The translations under genes and the position numbers were made by a program. 35,953 nucleotides of DNA from Deltaproteobacteria bacterium (GTDB lineage Bacteria > Desulfobacterota > Binatia > UBA9968). Positions 25,364 to 33,003 of this stretch are shown here, piece by piece (within the stretch, counting starts at the first letter, position 1; each line of letters begins with the position of its first letter). Location: positions 1 through 35,953 of the forward strand of contig VGTH01000053.1 in NCBI GenBank assembly GCA_016874755.1. Reading direction: 5' to 3'. The notes below the pieces were generated by a model. It worked only from the letters and a program-made list of their open reading frames with translations. It searched no databases and was not told the origin of the DNA.

Positions 25364-27204
25364 TGGAGGCGGTTGTCAGCAGCGTCGATCCGGTTACTTT
25401 CGAGATCTTGTCGCATCGCGTCTACCAGATCGCCATGGAAATGGGCACGACGCTGGAACGCGTCGGCGGCACAGTGAACACGACACAGATGCACGACTAC
25501 ATGGCGGCGCTCTATCTCGCCAACGGCGACGTCCTGTGCGCCGGCGATGCCATGGGCTGGCATGTCGCCTGTGCCGGCGTCGCGGTCAAGCGCATCATTG
25601 AGCGCTTCGAGAAGCATGGCGGTATCTACCCCGACGATATCTTTTTGCTCAACGATCCGTACGTTGCGGCAATCCATCAGTCGGATGTTTACGTCGTGTC
25701 GCCGATCCACTTCAAAGGCAAACTGATGGGTTGGAGCGCGACGTTCGTTCACGTCATGGACATCGGCGCGCTGTCGCCTGGCGGCAACTCGCCGGAAGCT
25801 ACGGAGATTTGCCACGAAGGCATTCGCATCCCCGGCATCAAGCTGGTCGAGCGCGGCGAGCTGCGCCAAGATTTATTCGATGCGTTCATCAATATGACGC
25901 GCCAGCCGGTGATGGTTGGACTCGATCTCAAATGTGAGATCGCCGCCAACAACGTCGCCAAGTCGCGCATGCAGGACCTCTACGAACAGTTCGGTCCCGA
26001 GCTGGTGGCGGCGGTGTCGCAGGAGATGCTGCACTATTCGGAATCGATCCTGCGCAAGCGGCTGGAAGAAATTCCTGATGGCCTTTGGCGCGACAGTGGC
26101 AGCATCGAGGCAGGCGATACTTGGACGGTCGAAGTAGCGCTCAAAAAACAGGGGAGCCGTTTGCTGTTCGACTTCAGCGGCAGCAGCCCGCAGGCGAAAA
26201 AGGGCATCAACATGCCGTACCATGCAACCTTCGGCGCCTGCTACGAGGCGATACTCTGCACGCTGGCCTACGATTTGCCGAAAAATCACGGTGCGCTCAA
26301 CCCCATCGAAGTCATCGCCCCCGCGGGCACGGTGGTCAATTGCACAGCGCCGGCGCCGGTGTCGCTCAACACCACCTCCGGTGGCGCGACGGTAAAATAT
26401 GTCGCCAACTCGGTGATCATGCAGATGCTCGCCACCAGCGCGAAGTGGAATGGCGAAGTGATGGCGCTCAACGCCGGCCACCGCTTGGCACGCCATGCCG
26501 GCGTCAATCAGCACGGCAACTTTTATGTGTCGACGCTATCGGAAGGCGCGCTTGACGGCGTTGGCGCCGGCTCGTACAAAGACGGCGAAGACACCGGCAC
26601 CGGGCTGAGCTGTCACAACATCGAATGGCTCGAAGCCAACTTTCCCTTGCTCTATCTCTTCCGGCGCCACACGCCCGGTGGCGCGGGGGCGGGAAAGTAT
26701 CGCGGCGGCACAGGCAGCGAGTCGGCGCTGACGACCTACGACGCACCCAAGGGGAAAATCCGCGGCGTCGCCCTCGGCGTCGCCGGCTTGCGCAATTCCG
26801 GCCAGGGCATCTTTGGCGGTTATCCCGGCGCGCCGAGCTTGCTGTCGCTCGTTCAGGGCGCTCGCGTTACCGAGAAGATCGCCAGCAAAGAATCGCCCGA
26901 TCGCCTCGAAGAGCTTGGTGGCGAAAGCCAGCTTTTGCCTTATTGCGAATTCGATCTTGCGCCGGACGACATTCTCTACATGCGCATGTCGAGCGGCGGC
27001 GGCTACGGCGACCCGCTCGAACGCGAACCAGACAGGGTGCTGCGCGACGTCGCAGACGGCATCGTCTCGCGCCAGGACGCGCGCGCGATTTACGGTGTGG
27101 TGATCGATGGCGATGAGCCGGTGTTGGATCGCGTCGCGACGGATAAGCTGCGGGCGGAGTTGTTCAAACAGCGGTTGGAACAGTTCAAGTCCAACGGGAC
27201 GTAG
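25363..27204 (+). CDS. hyuB: Hydantoinase/oxoprolinase family subunit B
   Basis: This 613-residue partner subunit of HyuA belongs to the hydantoinase B/HyuB family. Supporting segments are DPVTFEILSHRVYQIAMEMG at the start, NDPYVAAIHQSDVYVVSPI near 100, FDFSGSSPQAKKGINMPYHA near 280, SGGATVKYVANSVIM near 345 and the C-terminal MSSGGGYGDPLEREP, a glycine-rich signature of the family. It overlaps hyuA by one base and ends the operon. Downstream, a long hairpin (27218-27298) separates it from the convergent amidase gene. Together with HyuA it should form a cytoplasmic ATP-dependent complex. Confidence 0.92.
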   Translation: MEAVVSSVDPVTFEILSHRVYQIAMEMGTTLERVGGTVNTTQMHDYMAALYLANGDVLCAGDAMGWHVACAGVAVKRIIERFEKHGGIYPDDIFLLNDPYVAAIHQSDVYVVSPIHFKGKLMGWSATFVHVMDIGALSPGGNSPEATEICHEGIRIPGIKLVERGELRQDLFDAFINMTRQPVMVGLDLKCEIAANNVAKSRMQDLYEQFGPELVAAVSQEMLHYSESILRKRLEEIPDGLWRDSGSIEAGDTWTVEVALKKQGSRLLFDFSGSSPQAKKGINMPYHATFGACYEAILCTLAYDLPKNHGALNPIEVIAPAGTVVNCTAPAPVSLNTTSGGATVKYVANSVIMQMLATSAKWNGEVMALNAGHRLARHAGVNQHGNFYVSTLSEGALDGVGAGSYKDGEDTGTGLSCHNIEWLEANFPLLYLFRRHTPGGAGAGKYRGGTGSESALTTYDAPKGKIRGVALGVAGLRNSGQGIFGGYPGAPSLLSLVQGARVTEKIASKESPDRLEELGGESQLLPYCEFDLAPDDILYMRMSSGGGYGDPLEREPDRVLRDVADGIVSRQDARAIYGVVIDGDEPVLDRVATDKLRAELFKQRLEQFKSNGT

Positions 27205-27217
27205 AGTTCGAATTATT

Positions 27218-27298
27218 CTCTCGCCAAGGCGCAGAGGCGCAAAGTTCGGAAATAAAAATCTAGACTCCGAACTTTGCGTCTTGGCGCCTTGGCGAGAG
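27218..27298. terminator. Long inverted repeat between convergent hyuB and amidase genes
   Basis: The 33-base arms at 27218-27250 and 27266-27298 match at 28 positions: CTCTCGCCAAGGCGC, then five mismatched bases, then CGCAAAGTTCGGA. The loop is AATAAAAATCTAGAC. The word GGCGCAAAG belongs to a repeat style also present at 3462-3490. Position between two converging stops suggests a bidirectional terminator, though there is no T-run. Confidence 0.65.
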
Positions 27299-27313
27299 AG
27301 ATTTCTGAACCGT

Positions 27314-28753
27314 TCACAGCGGCGGATTTCGCTTATGCCACGCGGTGCTGCGCTCGTAGGCATCAGCGACTTGAAACACGATATCTTCGCGGAACGGCGG
27401 CGCGACGATCTGCATACCGATCGGCAGTCCTTTCGATGAGTAGCCGCAGCAAACGCTCATGTCCGGGAGCCCAGTGACATTGAACGGAATCGTGTAGCGA
27501 GTTAGGAAATTCCCCGCGCGATCTTGCAGATTAATGTTTTTGCCATCGGCTTCGATGTAGCCGCGGTTACAATCGTCGATGCTCGGCGCCGGCGCGAAGA
27601 TGGTCGGCGCAACAATTAACTGGACTGATTTAAAAGCTTCATCGAACTCTTGGCAGATCAGCCGGCGCACGCGCTGGGCATGGACGTACACCGGCGCAGG
27701 GGTCAAGAGACCGGCGATCAAGTTGTACAGCAGCCCCGGACTATAGTCTCTCGGCCGGGTGCGCAAATAATGATCGTGATCGGAGTTGGCCTCGGGCCGC
27801 GTGCTCGCCGCTTGCGCCGCGGGGATCAGATCGATGTGCGGAATCTCAATCTCCTGGGTTTTCATGCCGAGCGATTTGAGAGTTCTCAAAGCTTCGTCGA
27901 ACGCTTGGCGCACTTCGCTAACCGTCGCCTGATCGAAATAATTTTTGATTAGTCCGATTTTCATGCCCTTGACCGGAGCACCGAGGGTTTTCGTATAGTT
28001 CATGATCGGCGCATCGGAGCTGATCGGATCTTTCGGATCGTAGCCCGCTGTGTCATTGAGGACGAGCGCGCAATCTCTGACGCTGCGCGTGAAAATCCCG
28101 AAATGATTTACGGTGTAGCCGCCGGTGCCGGCGACGCCGCCGTAGGAGCTGATCCTACCGAAGGTCGGCTTCAAGCCGACGGTGCCGCAGAGCGACGCCG
28201 GATTGCGCACCGAGCCGGCGCTATCGGTGCCGATGGAGCCCATGCACATACCGGCTGCCACGGCGACCGCTGAGCCGCTGCTCGACCCGCCGGGTATGCA
28301 GCTTGTGTCCCAAGGGTTGTATGGTGTGCCGTAAAACGGGTTGATGCTGTTACTGCCCTTGGCCCACTCGTGCATGTTGGTCTTGCCGAGAATGATCGTT
28401 CCCGCGGCGCGCAGCCGCTCGACCACCGTCGCGTCGTGATTGGGCACCCAGTCGGCGAGGATCTTTGAGCCGGCGGTGGTGACCACGCCTTTGGTGCAAA
28501 TATTGTCTTTGATGGAAAACGGAATACCGTGGAGCGGCCCGCGATAGTTGCCCTGGCGAATCTCGCGCTCGGCTTTTTTGGCTGCGGCTAAAGCTTCATC
28601 TTCGCACATGGCGAGATAGGCGTTGAGTTTCGGATTAAGCTTCCCGATCCGATCGAGATAGTTCTTGGCGAGTTCCAGCGGTGAGACTTGTTTTTTCTTG
28701 ATCAGCGGCGCGACTTCGCTGATCGTCAGCCCTGCGAGATCGAGGTCCTTCAT
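27314..28753 (-). CDS. Amidase signature family hydrolase (GatA/AtzE-like)
   Basis: This 479-residue amidase-signature enzyme cleaves amide C-N bonds. The Ser-Ser-Lys triad is in place: Lys82 in PFSIKDNI, a cis-Ser in PGGSSSGSA (155-161) and the nucleophile Ser181 in TDSAGSVRNPA. GLKPTFGRIS and other family signatures follow. Overall length is near GatA, but the organism would need a separate GatA/GatB pair, and no gatB is here. Its ATG overlaps the stop of a GatC-like small gene by four bases (ATGA), a pairing also known for AtzE with AtzG. It converges on the hyuAB operon. Substrate unknown, but a role in the neighbouring nitrogen-compound pathway is plausible. Confidence 0.9.
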   Translation of the reverse strand: MKDLDLAGLTISEVAPLIKKKQVSPLELAKNYLDRIGKLNPKLNAYLAMCEDEALAAAKKAEREIRQGNYRGPLHGIPFSIKDNICTKGVVTTAGSKILADWVPNHDATVVERLRAAGTIILGKTNMHEWAKGSNSINPFYGTPYNPWDTSCIPGGSSSGSAVAVAAGMCMGSIGTDSAGSVRNPASLCGTVGLKPTFGRISSYGGVAGTGGYTVNHFGIFTRSVRDCALVLNDTAGYDPKDPISSDAPIMNYTKTLGAPVKGMKIGLIKNYFDQATVSEVRQAFDEALRTLKSLGMKTQEIEIPHIDLIPAAQAASTRPEANSDHDHYLRTRPRDYSPGLLYNLIAGLLTPAPVYVHAQRVRRLICQEFDEAFKSVQLIVAPTIFAPAPSIDDCNRGYIEADGKNINLQDRAGNFLTRYTIPFNVTGLPDMSVCCGYSSKGLPIGMQIVAPPFREDIVFQVADAYERSTAWHKRNPPL

Positions 28754-28953
28754 TTTTTCTTTCCCTTCTGCGCAGGCGTTGCGATGACCCGCTTGTCGAC
28801 TTTCGTGAGCGGCGTGATGTCATCGACGTCGACTTCGAAGAGTGGCCGAAACAGCAGCGCGGCCTCCTCGGCCTGCTGTGCCACGATGTCGATTTCCTTG
28901 TCGGTGAGCTTGAAACCGTATTCGTCATTCAACCTGCGCACGGCGTCCTTCAT
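28750..28953 (-). CDS. GatC/AtzG-like small amidase partner
   Basis: This 67-residue protein is encoded immediately upstream of the amidase with a four-base ATGA overlap. The helical N-terminus (LTDKEIDIVAQQAEEAALLF) followed by LFEVDVDDITPL resembles the GatC pattern of two helices and a VD-x-x-x-P strand, as in GatC or the AtzG/DUF4089 subunits that stabilise amidases. The lysine-rich tail (QKGKKK) is unusual. GGGAGAGAG lies upstream of ATG 28953. No member of this exact size is certain to me, so partner function is inferred from context and pattern. Confidence 0.7.
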   Translation of the reverse strand: MKDAVRRLNDEYGFKLTDKEIDIVAQQAEEAALLFRPLFEVDVDDITPLTKVDKRVIATPAQKGKKK

Positions 28954-29269
28954 AAATTTTCTCTCTCCCGATTTTGTCTAGATGAAATTTTTCTATAAGT
29001 TGCCCGGCCATGCTGTCAACACGGATTGACGACGCGCGGATGAGCGGTGGCCTCAAAGCTAGCAGAAGCTACCGGCATACAGTGCTGTCGTGAAATCCTT
29101 CATAGAACCAGCGGTAAGGTTGTACCACGTCATATTGTTTGTCACTATTTGTCTATGGTTTGCCCGACTTACTCTCTCGTTGTGACCTTTCGTTGCCTTG
29201 CCCCAGTGGCATAGGTTTGGCTAAAACCAGCTCGGAGGCCGTCATGGCTTCAAGAGGGTGTCGGCCCTG

Positions 29270-29300
29270 TCTCTGTGTTCTTGATGCGCGAACACAGAGA
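29270..29300. other. Perfect 11-bp hairpin in the gap 28954-29384
   Basis: TCTCTGTGTTC (29270-29280) and GAACACAGAGA (29290-29300) are exact complements around a 9-base loop. It has no T-run. It lies 85 bp before the coiled-coil gene and could be an operator or RNA hairpin. The remaining 430-bp gap shows the amidase operon start region and no convincing gene. Confidence 0.45.
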
Positions 29301-29384
29301 AGAGCTCGTGAAAGTGCAACGTTGTTGACGAACATCCGGGTTGGCAACTTGAGCGGGGAATTCGCTCTATAGAATGGGAGACAT

Positions 29385-30242
29385 TTGTTTAATCTCCTGG
29401 TATGGCTCATCACTGTAGCGTGCTTTGCCGTGGCGCTGCGCGCAACCTATCTGATTGCTTTCGAACGGGCGTTGACAGGTTCAAAGAGCAAAAAGGACCC
29501 GTTCGATTTTCCTCTCGCCGACGCAAATCCCGTCGCTCTGCCCGCCAGTGATGGAGATAAACCCGACGCAGCTGCCGAACTGGACGAAGCACGGCAGAGA
29601 AATCGCGATCTAGTGCGTGAAGTTGCGACCCTCAAAGAAGAACTGCACACGAGCCAATCGACAGCCCAATCGCTGCAAGATCGCTTAGATGCCATGGCGC
29701 GGCGCCAAGGTGAATTGAGCAACGAAGAACGCGCGCGCTCGGCCGAGTTCGAGCTCGCGCAGATCCGCAGCATTTATCAAAATGGCGCTCAGCATGGCGA
29801 TTTAAGCGAGCGGCGTGAAGAAGCATTACGGCAGATCAGTGAGATTGAGGGAGAAATGGCCGGCCTTTTTTCCAATCGTCCTGCGCGGGGCGGCGATGAA
29901 TGTAACGAGCCGGCGCCACAGCAGACTGACGGAGATGCTGTTGAACGTGAGGAGCTTCGCCGCCAGCTTGCCGAACGAGTCCGAGTCCATTCGGAGATCA
30001 GCGACGAAAACCTGCGTTTGCGGGGGGAAATCGGCGCGCTGGAACACCAGCTCCGTGACCAGGCCGCTGAACAACAGCAGGTGCGCAGAGCCCAACAATC
30101 TCTAAGTGAGATCGTCGCCAAACTGCAAGCGCTCACCAACACAACCGTGGAGTTGCAGCGTTCTCTAGAAGCCAACCTTGGAGAACCCACGTCGGACCGC
30201 GCCAACTCGGTGGAGAGCGGCACGATTCAAGTGGAGAGATAG
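29385..30242 (+). CDS. Membrane-anchored coiled-coil protein
   Basis: This 285-residue protein is read from TTG 29385 with GGGAG about 6-10 bases upstream. Residues 3-26 (LLVWLITVACFAVALRATYLI) form one membrane anchor. A Pro/Asp-rich linker follows, then long heptad-rich helices around 66-160 and 185-270, dense in Glu, Arg, Gln and Leu. It resembles no named family I can recognise; such proteins often act in envelope organisation or protein scaffolding. It is followed 24 bp later by the convergent lipoprotein gene, and there is no operon partner. An ATG is absent at the 5' end, so the TTG start is the main uncertainty. Confidence 0.65.
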   Translation: MFNLLVWLITVACFAVALRATYLIAFERALTGSKSKKDPFDFPLADANPVALPASDGDKPDAAAELDEARQRNRDLVREVATLKEELHTSQSTAQSLQDRLDAMARRQGELSNEERARSAEFELAQIRSIYQNGAQHGDLSERREEALRQISEIEGEMAGLFSNRPARGGDECNEPAPQQTDGDAVEREELRRQLAERVRVHSEISDENLRLRGEIGALEHQLRDQAAEQQQVRRAQQSLSEIVAKLQALTNTTVELQRSLEANLGEPTSDRANSVESGTIQVER

Positions 30243-30266
30243 GGTTCCGGCGCCGTTCGAGCCAAG

Positions 30267-31058
30267 CTACTTTGGCGCGGCGGCAAATTCAAAATTCAAC
30301 TCAGTTTTTCCCCCGGCTGACACTTCGACCTTCTTAGTCTGGGTGCCGAGCTTTTCATGCCAAACTTCCACTGTGTAACTCCCCGGTGGGACGTCCTTGA
30401 GCGAGAATGCGCCGCTGTCATCGGTTACACCAAAATAAGGATGCTCGGCGACGAACAACCAGCCGCTCATCCAATCGTGCACGTCGCAGCGCACCGGCAC
30501 GATCTCCGGTTTGTCGAGCTGCACGGTTAACGAAGTCTTGAACTTTGGCTGGGCGAGGTTGAACGGCGAATTAACTTTACTCAGTGTGCGCACGTTGTGG
30601 AGGATGCCGTCGGGGTTGAGCACTTCAACGGTGGAACCGGCAATCAGGCCAAGCACGTGCGGCTTGTACTCGCAGCCTTTTTGATCGAGCACGACCTTTT
30701 GCGGCGCGTACTTTTTGCCGGTCTTCAGGTCGGTGATGTGCACGACGGCGTTGCGCAGCTCGCCGGCTCCCGAGACCGAAAGGCTCGGATCGGTTTTGCT
30801 CGTGCCGCAGGCTTGGGTATCTTTGCCAACTTTGAGCGTGCGCGGCTTGTGCTCGCCTTTATACCGGACCTTGCCGCTCACCAGGCCGCCTTGGCCTTCG
30901 GCGGCAGGTTTACTTTCGGCGCCAGGGCTCGGAGCGGTCGCCGCCGGCTGGGCCGGCGCCTGCGGTGCCGGGGTGCTGGCTGGCTTATCGCCGCCGCAGC
31001 TCCAAATTAGACACACGCCGCTCAGAACCAAGCCGTTGAGCTTCATCTTGTTGCTCAT
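30267..31058 (-). CDS. Cupredoxin-like lipoprotein with carboxypeptidase-regulatory-like domain
   Basis: This 263-residue lipoprotein has the lipobox IWSC at Cys21, with GAGGAGGAG directly upstream of ATG 31058. After an Ala/Pro-rich linker (25-57) come a beta-domain (GLVSGKVRYKGEHKPRTL) and a cupredoxin-like region. His154 (ILHNV), Cys191, His194 (CDVHDWM) and possibly Met197 would bind a type-1 copper. The C-terminus (FGVTDDSGAFSLKDVPPGSY) is the carboxypeptidase-regulatory-like beta-sandwich. This arrangement is found in methylamine-utilisation and respiratory accessory proteins. A role as a periplasmic electron carrier is inferred. No partner oxidase is in the window. Confidence 0.8.
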   Translation of the reverse strand: MSNKMKLNGLVLSGVCLIWSCGGDKPASTPAPQAPAQPAATAPSPGAESKPAAEGQGGLVSGKVRYKGEHKPRTLKVGKDTQACGTSKTDPSLSVSGAGELRNAVVHITDLKTGKKYAPQKVVLDQKGCEYKPHVLGLIAGSTVEVLNPDGILHNVRTLSKVNSPFNLAQPKFKTSLTVQLDKPEIVPVRCDVHDWMSGWLFVAEHPYFGVTDDSGAFSLKDVPPGSYTVEVWHEKLGTQTKKVEVSAGGKTELNFEFAAAPK

Positions 31059-31215
31059 TTCTCCTCCTCTGTTGGTGGCGCCAGCGAATCGGGTTTACAG
31101 ATTCATTCTTGCGAAGACATAGCCGACCGGGAAAGTCTGGCACAACATATCATATCGTCCGCGACCGGCGATCGGTCGAGGATAATGTAACAGCAACCGA
31201 GCGGCGGTGCAGCAG

Positions 31216-31626
31216 TCACGCGGCGTAGTGCAAGCGCCGGCGAGTTCTTTTGATTGCCAGCGTGGTAGAGCTCTGCGCGTTTTCAGTGCTTGTGCTTTCC
31301 TTCCATTTCAGCAGCATGCGCCGCAGATAACCCGGACTCAGGCCGAGCACTGCGCAAACATGCTCAAAACTGAAGACATCGTCCCGTTGTTTGTCCCAGA
31401 ACCATTGTTCCACTTCGATGAAGCGCCGCTTCCCTCGCCCCCTTTGGGCGGCGAAGTATTTCTGGAAGCATTTGACGGCGTCGTCGAGCAGCGCCAACAT
31501 CAGGCGTTTCTCGGGCTGCAAGTGCACACTGCGCTTCATCGTGTCGTAGAATTCGATGACCGTTACCGGATCTGAATAAAATTTCGTAGACCAGTCTTCT
31601 TCGCGGCTGTGAAAGCTTCGGGACAT
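31216..31626 (-). CDS. Conserved hypothetical protein with helix-turn-helix-like C-terminus
   Basis: This 136-residue soluble protein has GAGGAGG seven bases before ATG 31626, a strong start. The pattern VIEFYDTMKRSVHLQPEKRL, followed by LDDAVKCFQKY, recurs in hypothetical proteins of uncultured Proteobacteria-like lineages as I remember them. The segment FSFEHVCAVLGLSPGYLRRML (about 90-110) looks like a DNA-binding helix-turn-helix. A basic tail ends the protein. Function unknown. A MITE copy lies about 95 bp upstream and may carry or disturb its promoter. Confidence 0.7.
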   Translation of the reverse strand: MSRSFHSREEDWSTKFYSDPVTVIEFYDTMKRSVHLQPEKRLMLALLDDAVKCFQKYFAAQRGRGKRRFIEVEQWFWDKQRDDVFSFEHVCAVLGLSPGYLRRMLLKWKESTSTENAQSSTTLAIKRTRRRLHYAA

Positions 31627-31721
31627 TTTCTATCCTCCTCTCATGCACAGGGTTGTCGGTGCCGGTGTCGGCACGGAACACTTTGCATTCCAGAACCGAA
31701 ACGTTGCCGAAGTGACAACCC

Positions 31722-31982
31722 CAACCCGGATTATTCATGGCTGCGGCGCGATCGAAGTGAAACTCTTCCGGAGCGAAGGCAACAGATATCCGCTTCGACG
31801 CCGCCTTGCAGGGGCGACCGGCGGTCGCCCTGCTCTGCGAATCGCAGTGGAAAGGTCGAAGAGATGCCCAGCATCGGCGCATTAAACCGAACGATTTGCG
31901 CTGATGCCTTCGCTCCTCCAGAGTTCCACTTCGATCGACACAGTGTGATGGGTTTACCCGCTCGCATGAATAATTCGGGCTA
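31722..31982. mobile_element. MITE-like 261-bp repeat, copy 2
   Basis: The full-length copy is about 91% identical to copy 3 (23 substitutions counted by eye, no gaps). It has a nested inverted repeat: outer CCCGGATTATTCATG versus the complement of the end CATGAATAATTCGGG, and an inner 31-base pair starting ATCGAAGTG. The left TA border is degraded to CA. It lies upstream of the gene at 31216-31626. Confidence 0.85.
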
Positions 31983-32104
31983 AGGATGTCTAAGGCAAAC
32001 TTGGTTTGTCTCCGCCAATAAATTCGTCACACAACGCTTGTGCCGGACCGCGTGTTGGGCGGTGGCCGGCGCGAAGATCGTTGAAGGTACTTTTTCGATT
32101 GCTC

Positions 32105-32437
32105 TTAGAGAGTGATGCGGAGCGGCGGAGATCGTTGGAAGCGGTTGGATAATACCGGCCAAGTCGAAAGGTTTTGTTTGAGATCAAAACGCAGCGAAGC
32201 GGCGCTGAGAGTGACACCGGAAATGCCGGCGATCTTGCTCAGGCCAAACCAGGGCCGCACGGTGTCGCACTGGCGGGAGCGTGCAAGGCAGTGCGCATGG
32301 GGTTTGCCGATGGAGGCATCGAACTTGACCATCCGTCCGTCGTAATAAAATGCCGGCATCACCGCAGCCCAAGAGATCTGAGCGATGAGGGCGAGCGCGA
32401 TGGCAACTAGCACGTTCTTGTTAGGGCGAAAACGCAT
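32105..32437 (-). CDS. Secreted hypothetical protein
   Basis: This 110-residue product is read from ATG 32437, which is preferred over the start at 32506 because a signal peptide begins there (MRFRPNKNVLVAIALALIAQ, probably cut after SWA). The mature part contains two cysteines (HAHCLARSRQC) that might form a disulfide. It resembles no family I recognise. The ribosome site is weak. It lies alone between a MITE copy and the terminator of the Lig-like operon. The export signal is the main support that it is real. Confidence 0.4.
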   Translation of the reverse strand: MRFRPNKNVLVAIALALIAQISWAAVMPAFYYDGRMVKFDASIGKPHAHCLARSRQCDTVRPWFGLSKIAGISGVTLSAASLRFDLKQNLSTWPVLSNRFQRSPPLRITL

Positions 32438-32605
32438 CGTCAAGATTCTTTCAAAATATTTTTCCAAGTCAATCGTTGCGCACCAGTCCGAGCGAAAAAA
32501 TGTCACGCTAAGGGAGCAACTCCGAGGGAAAAATATGATTGCCGGATCGTTATGCCCGACTTTTCGTCAAGGGAGTCTGAGATGGACGAAGCCGAGTGCC
32601 GAGCG

Positions 32606-32631
32606 AAAAAAAAGAGCGGCCGGAGCCGCCC
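32606..32631 (-). terminator. Rho-independent terminator of the Lig/SDR operon
   Basis: Read on the minus strand, GCGGC-TCCG-GCCGC forms a short GC stem directly followed by eight T residues. It lies about 35 bp after the stop of the last gene (32666). Confidence 0.8.
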
Positions 32632-32665
32632 CTAAGGGGTCATTCGTGCGGTAATCCCGGAGAGG

Positions 32666-32989
32666 TTACGGCTTCATCGCCTCGGGAAAATATTTCGATG
32701 GTGCCCAGACGTTAACCGCGAAGTTGCGGCAACCCAAGATGCGCAGTTCGCGCATGATGCGGATGTAGTCCTGGGAATCGATGAAGTCGCGCCAGTGCTC
32801 CATATTTTCAAAGTCGATGGTGATCGCGACATGGGGCGAGACTTCGAGCGGGTTGCGATAGTTGCGAATCTCGATGACGCCTTTGTGGGCAAGCGTCGCC
32901 GGCAGCCAATCGTTGCGCGCCTTGTTAGCGTAAACTTGCAGGTTGGCTTTTTGGTCCGGCAAGTCCCACTGGATGACGAAGTGCACCAT
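32666..32989 (-). CDS. Small dimeric alpha/beta-barrel-like protein (EthD/NIPSNAP-like)
   Basis: This 107-residue protein has AGGAGG about 11 bases before ATG 32989. The pattern of a strand (MVHFVIQWDL), a helix (NLQVYANKARNDWLP), strand VIEIRNYRNPLE, strand HVAITIDFENMEHW and helix RDFIDSQDYIRIMREL fits the ferredoxin-like dimeric barrel fold seen in EthD, NIPSNAP and monooxygenase-like proteins. It is the last gene of the operon, 14 bp after the SDR gene. Its role is unknown; accessory functions in aromatic degradation are common for this fold. Confidence 0.65.
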   Translation of the reverse strand: MVHFVIQWDLPDQKANLQVYANKARNDWLPATLAHKGVIEIRNYRNPLEVSPHVAITIDFENMEHWRDFIDSQDYIRIMRELRILGCRNFAVNVWAPSKYFPEAMKP

Positions 32990-33003
32990 GACGAAAATGC
33001 CTC

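Noticed and set aside
26536-27363. Minus-strand frame opposite hyuB running into the intergenic hairpin
   Set aside because: Antisense of a well-supported gene, with no start signal or family match.
31731-31967. A 78-codon minus-strand frame open in MITE copies 2 and 3
   Set aside because: All copies keep the same length, so the frame stays open without selection. Many of the substitutions change amino acids and there is no ribosome site.
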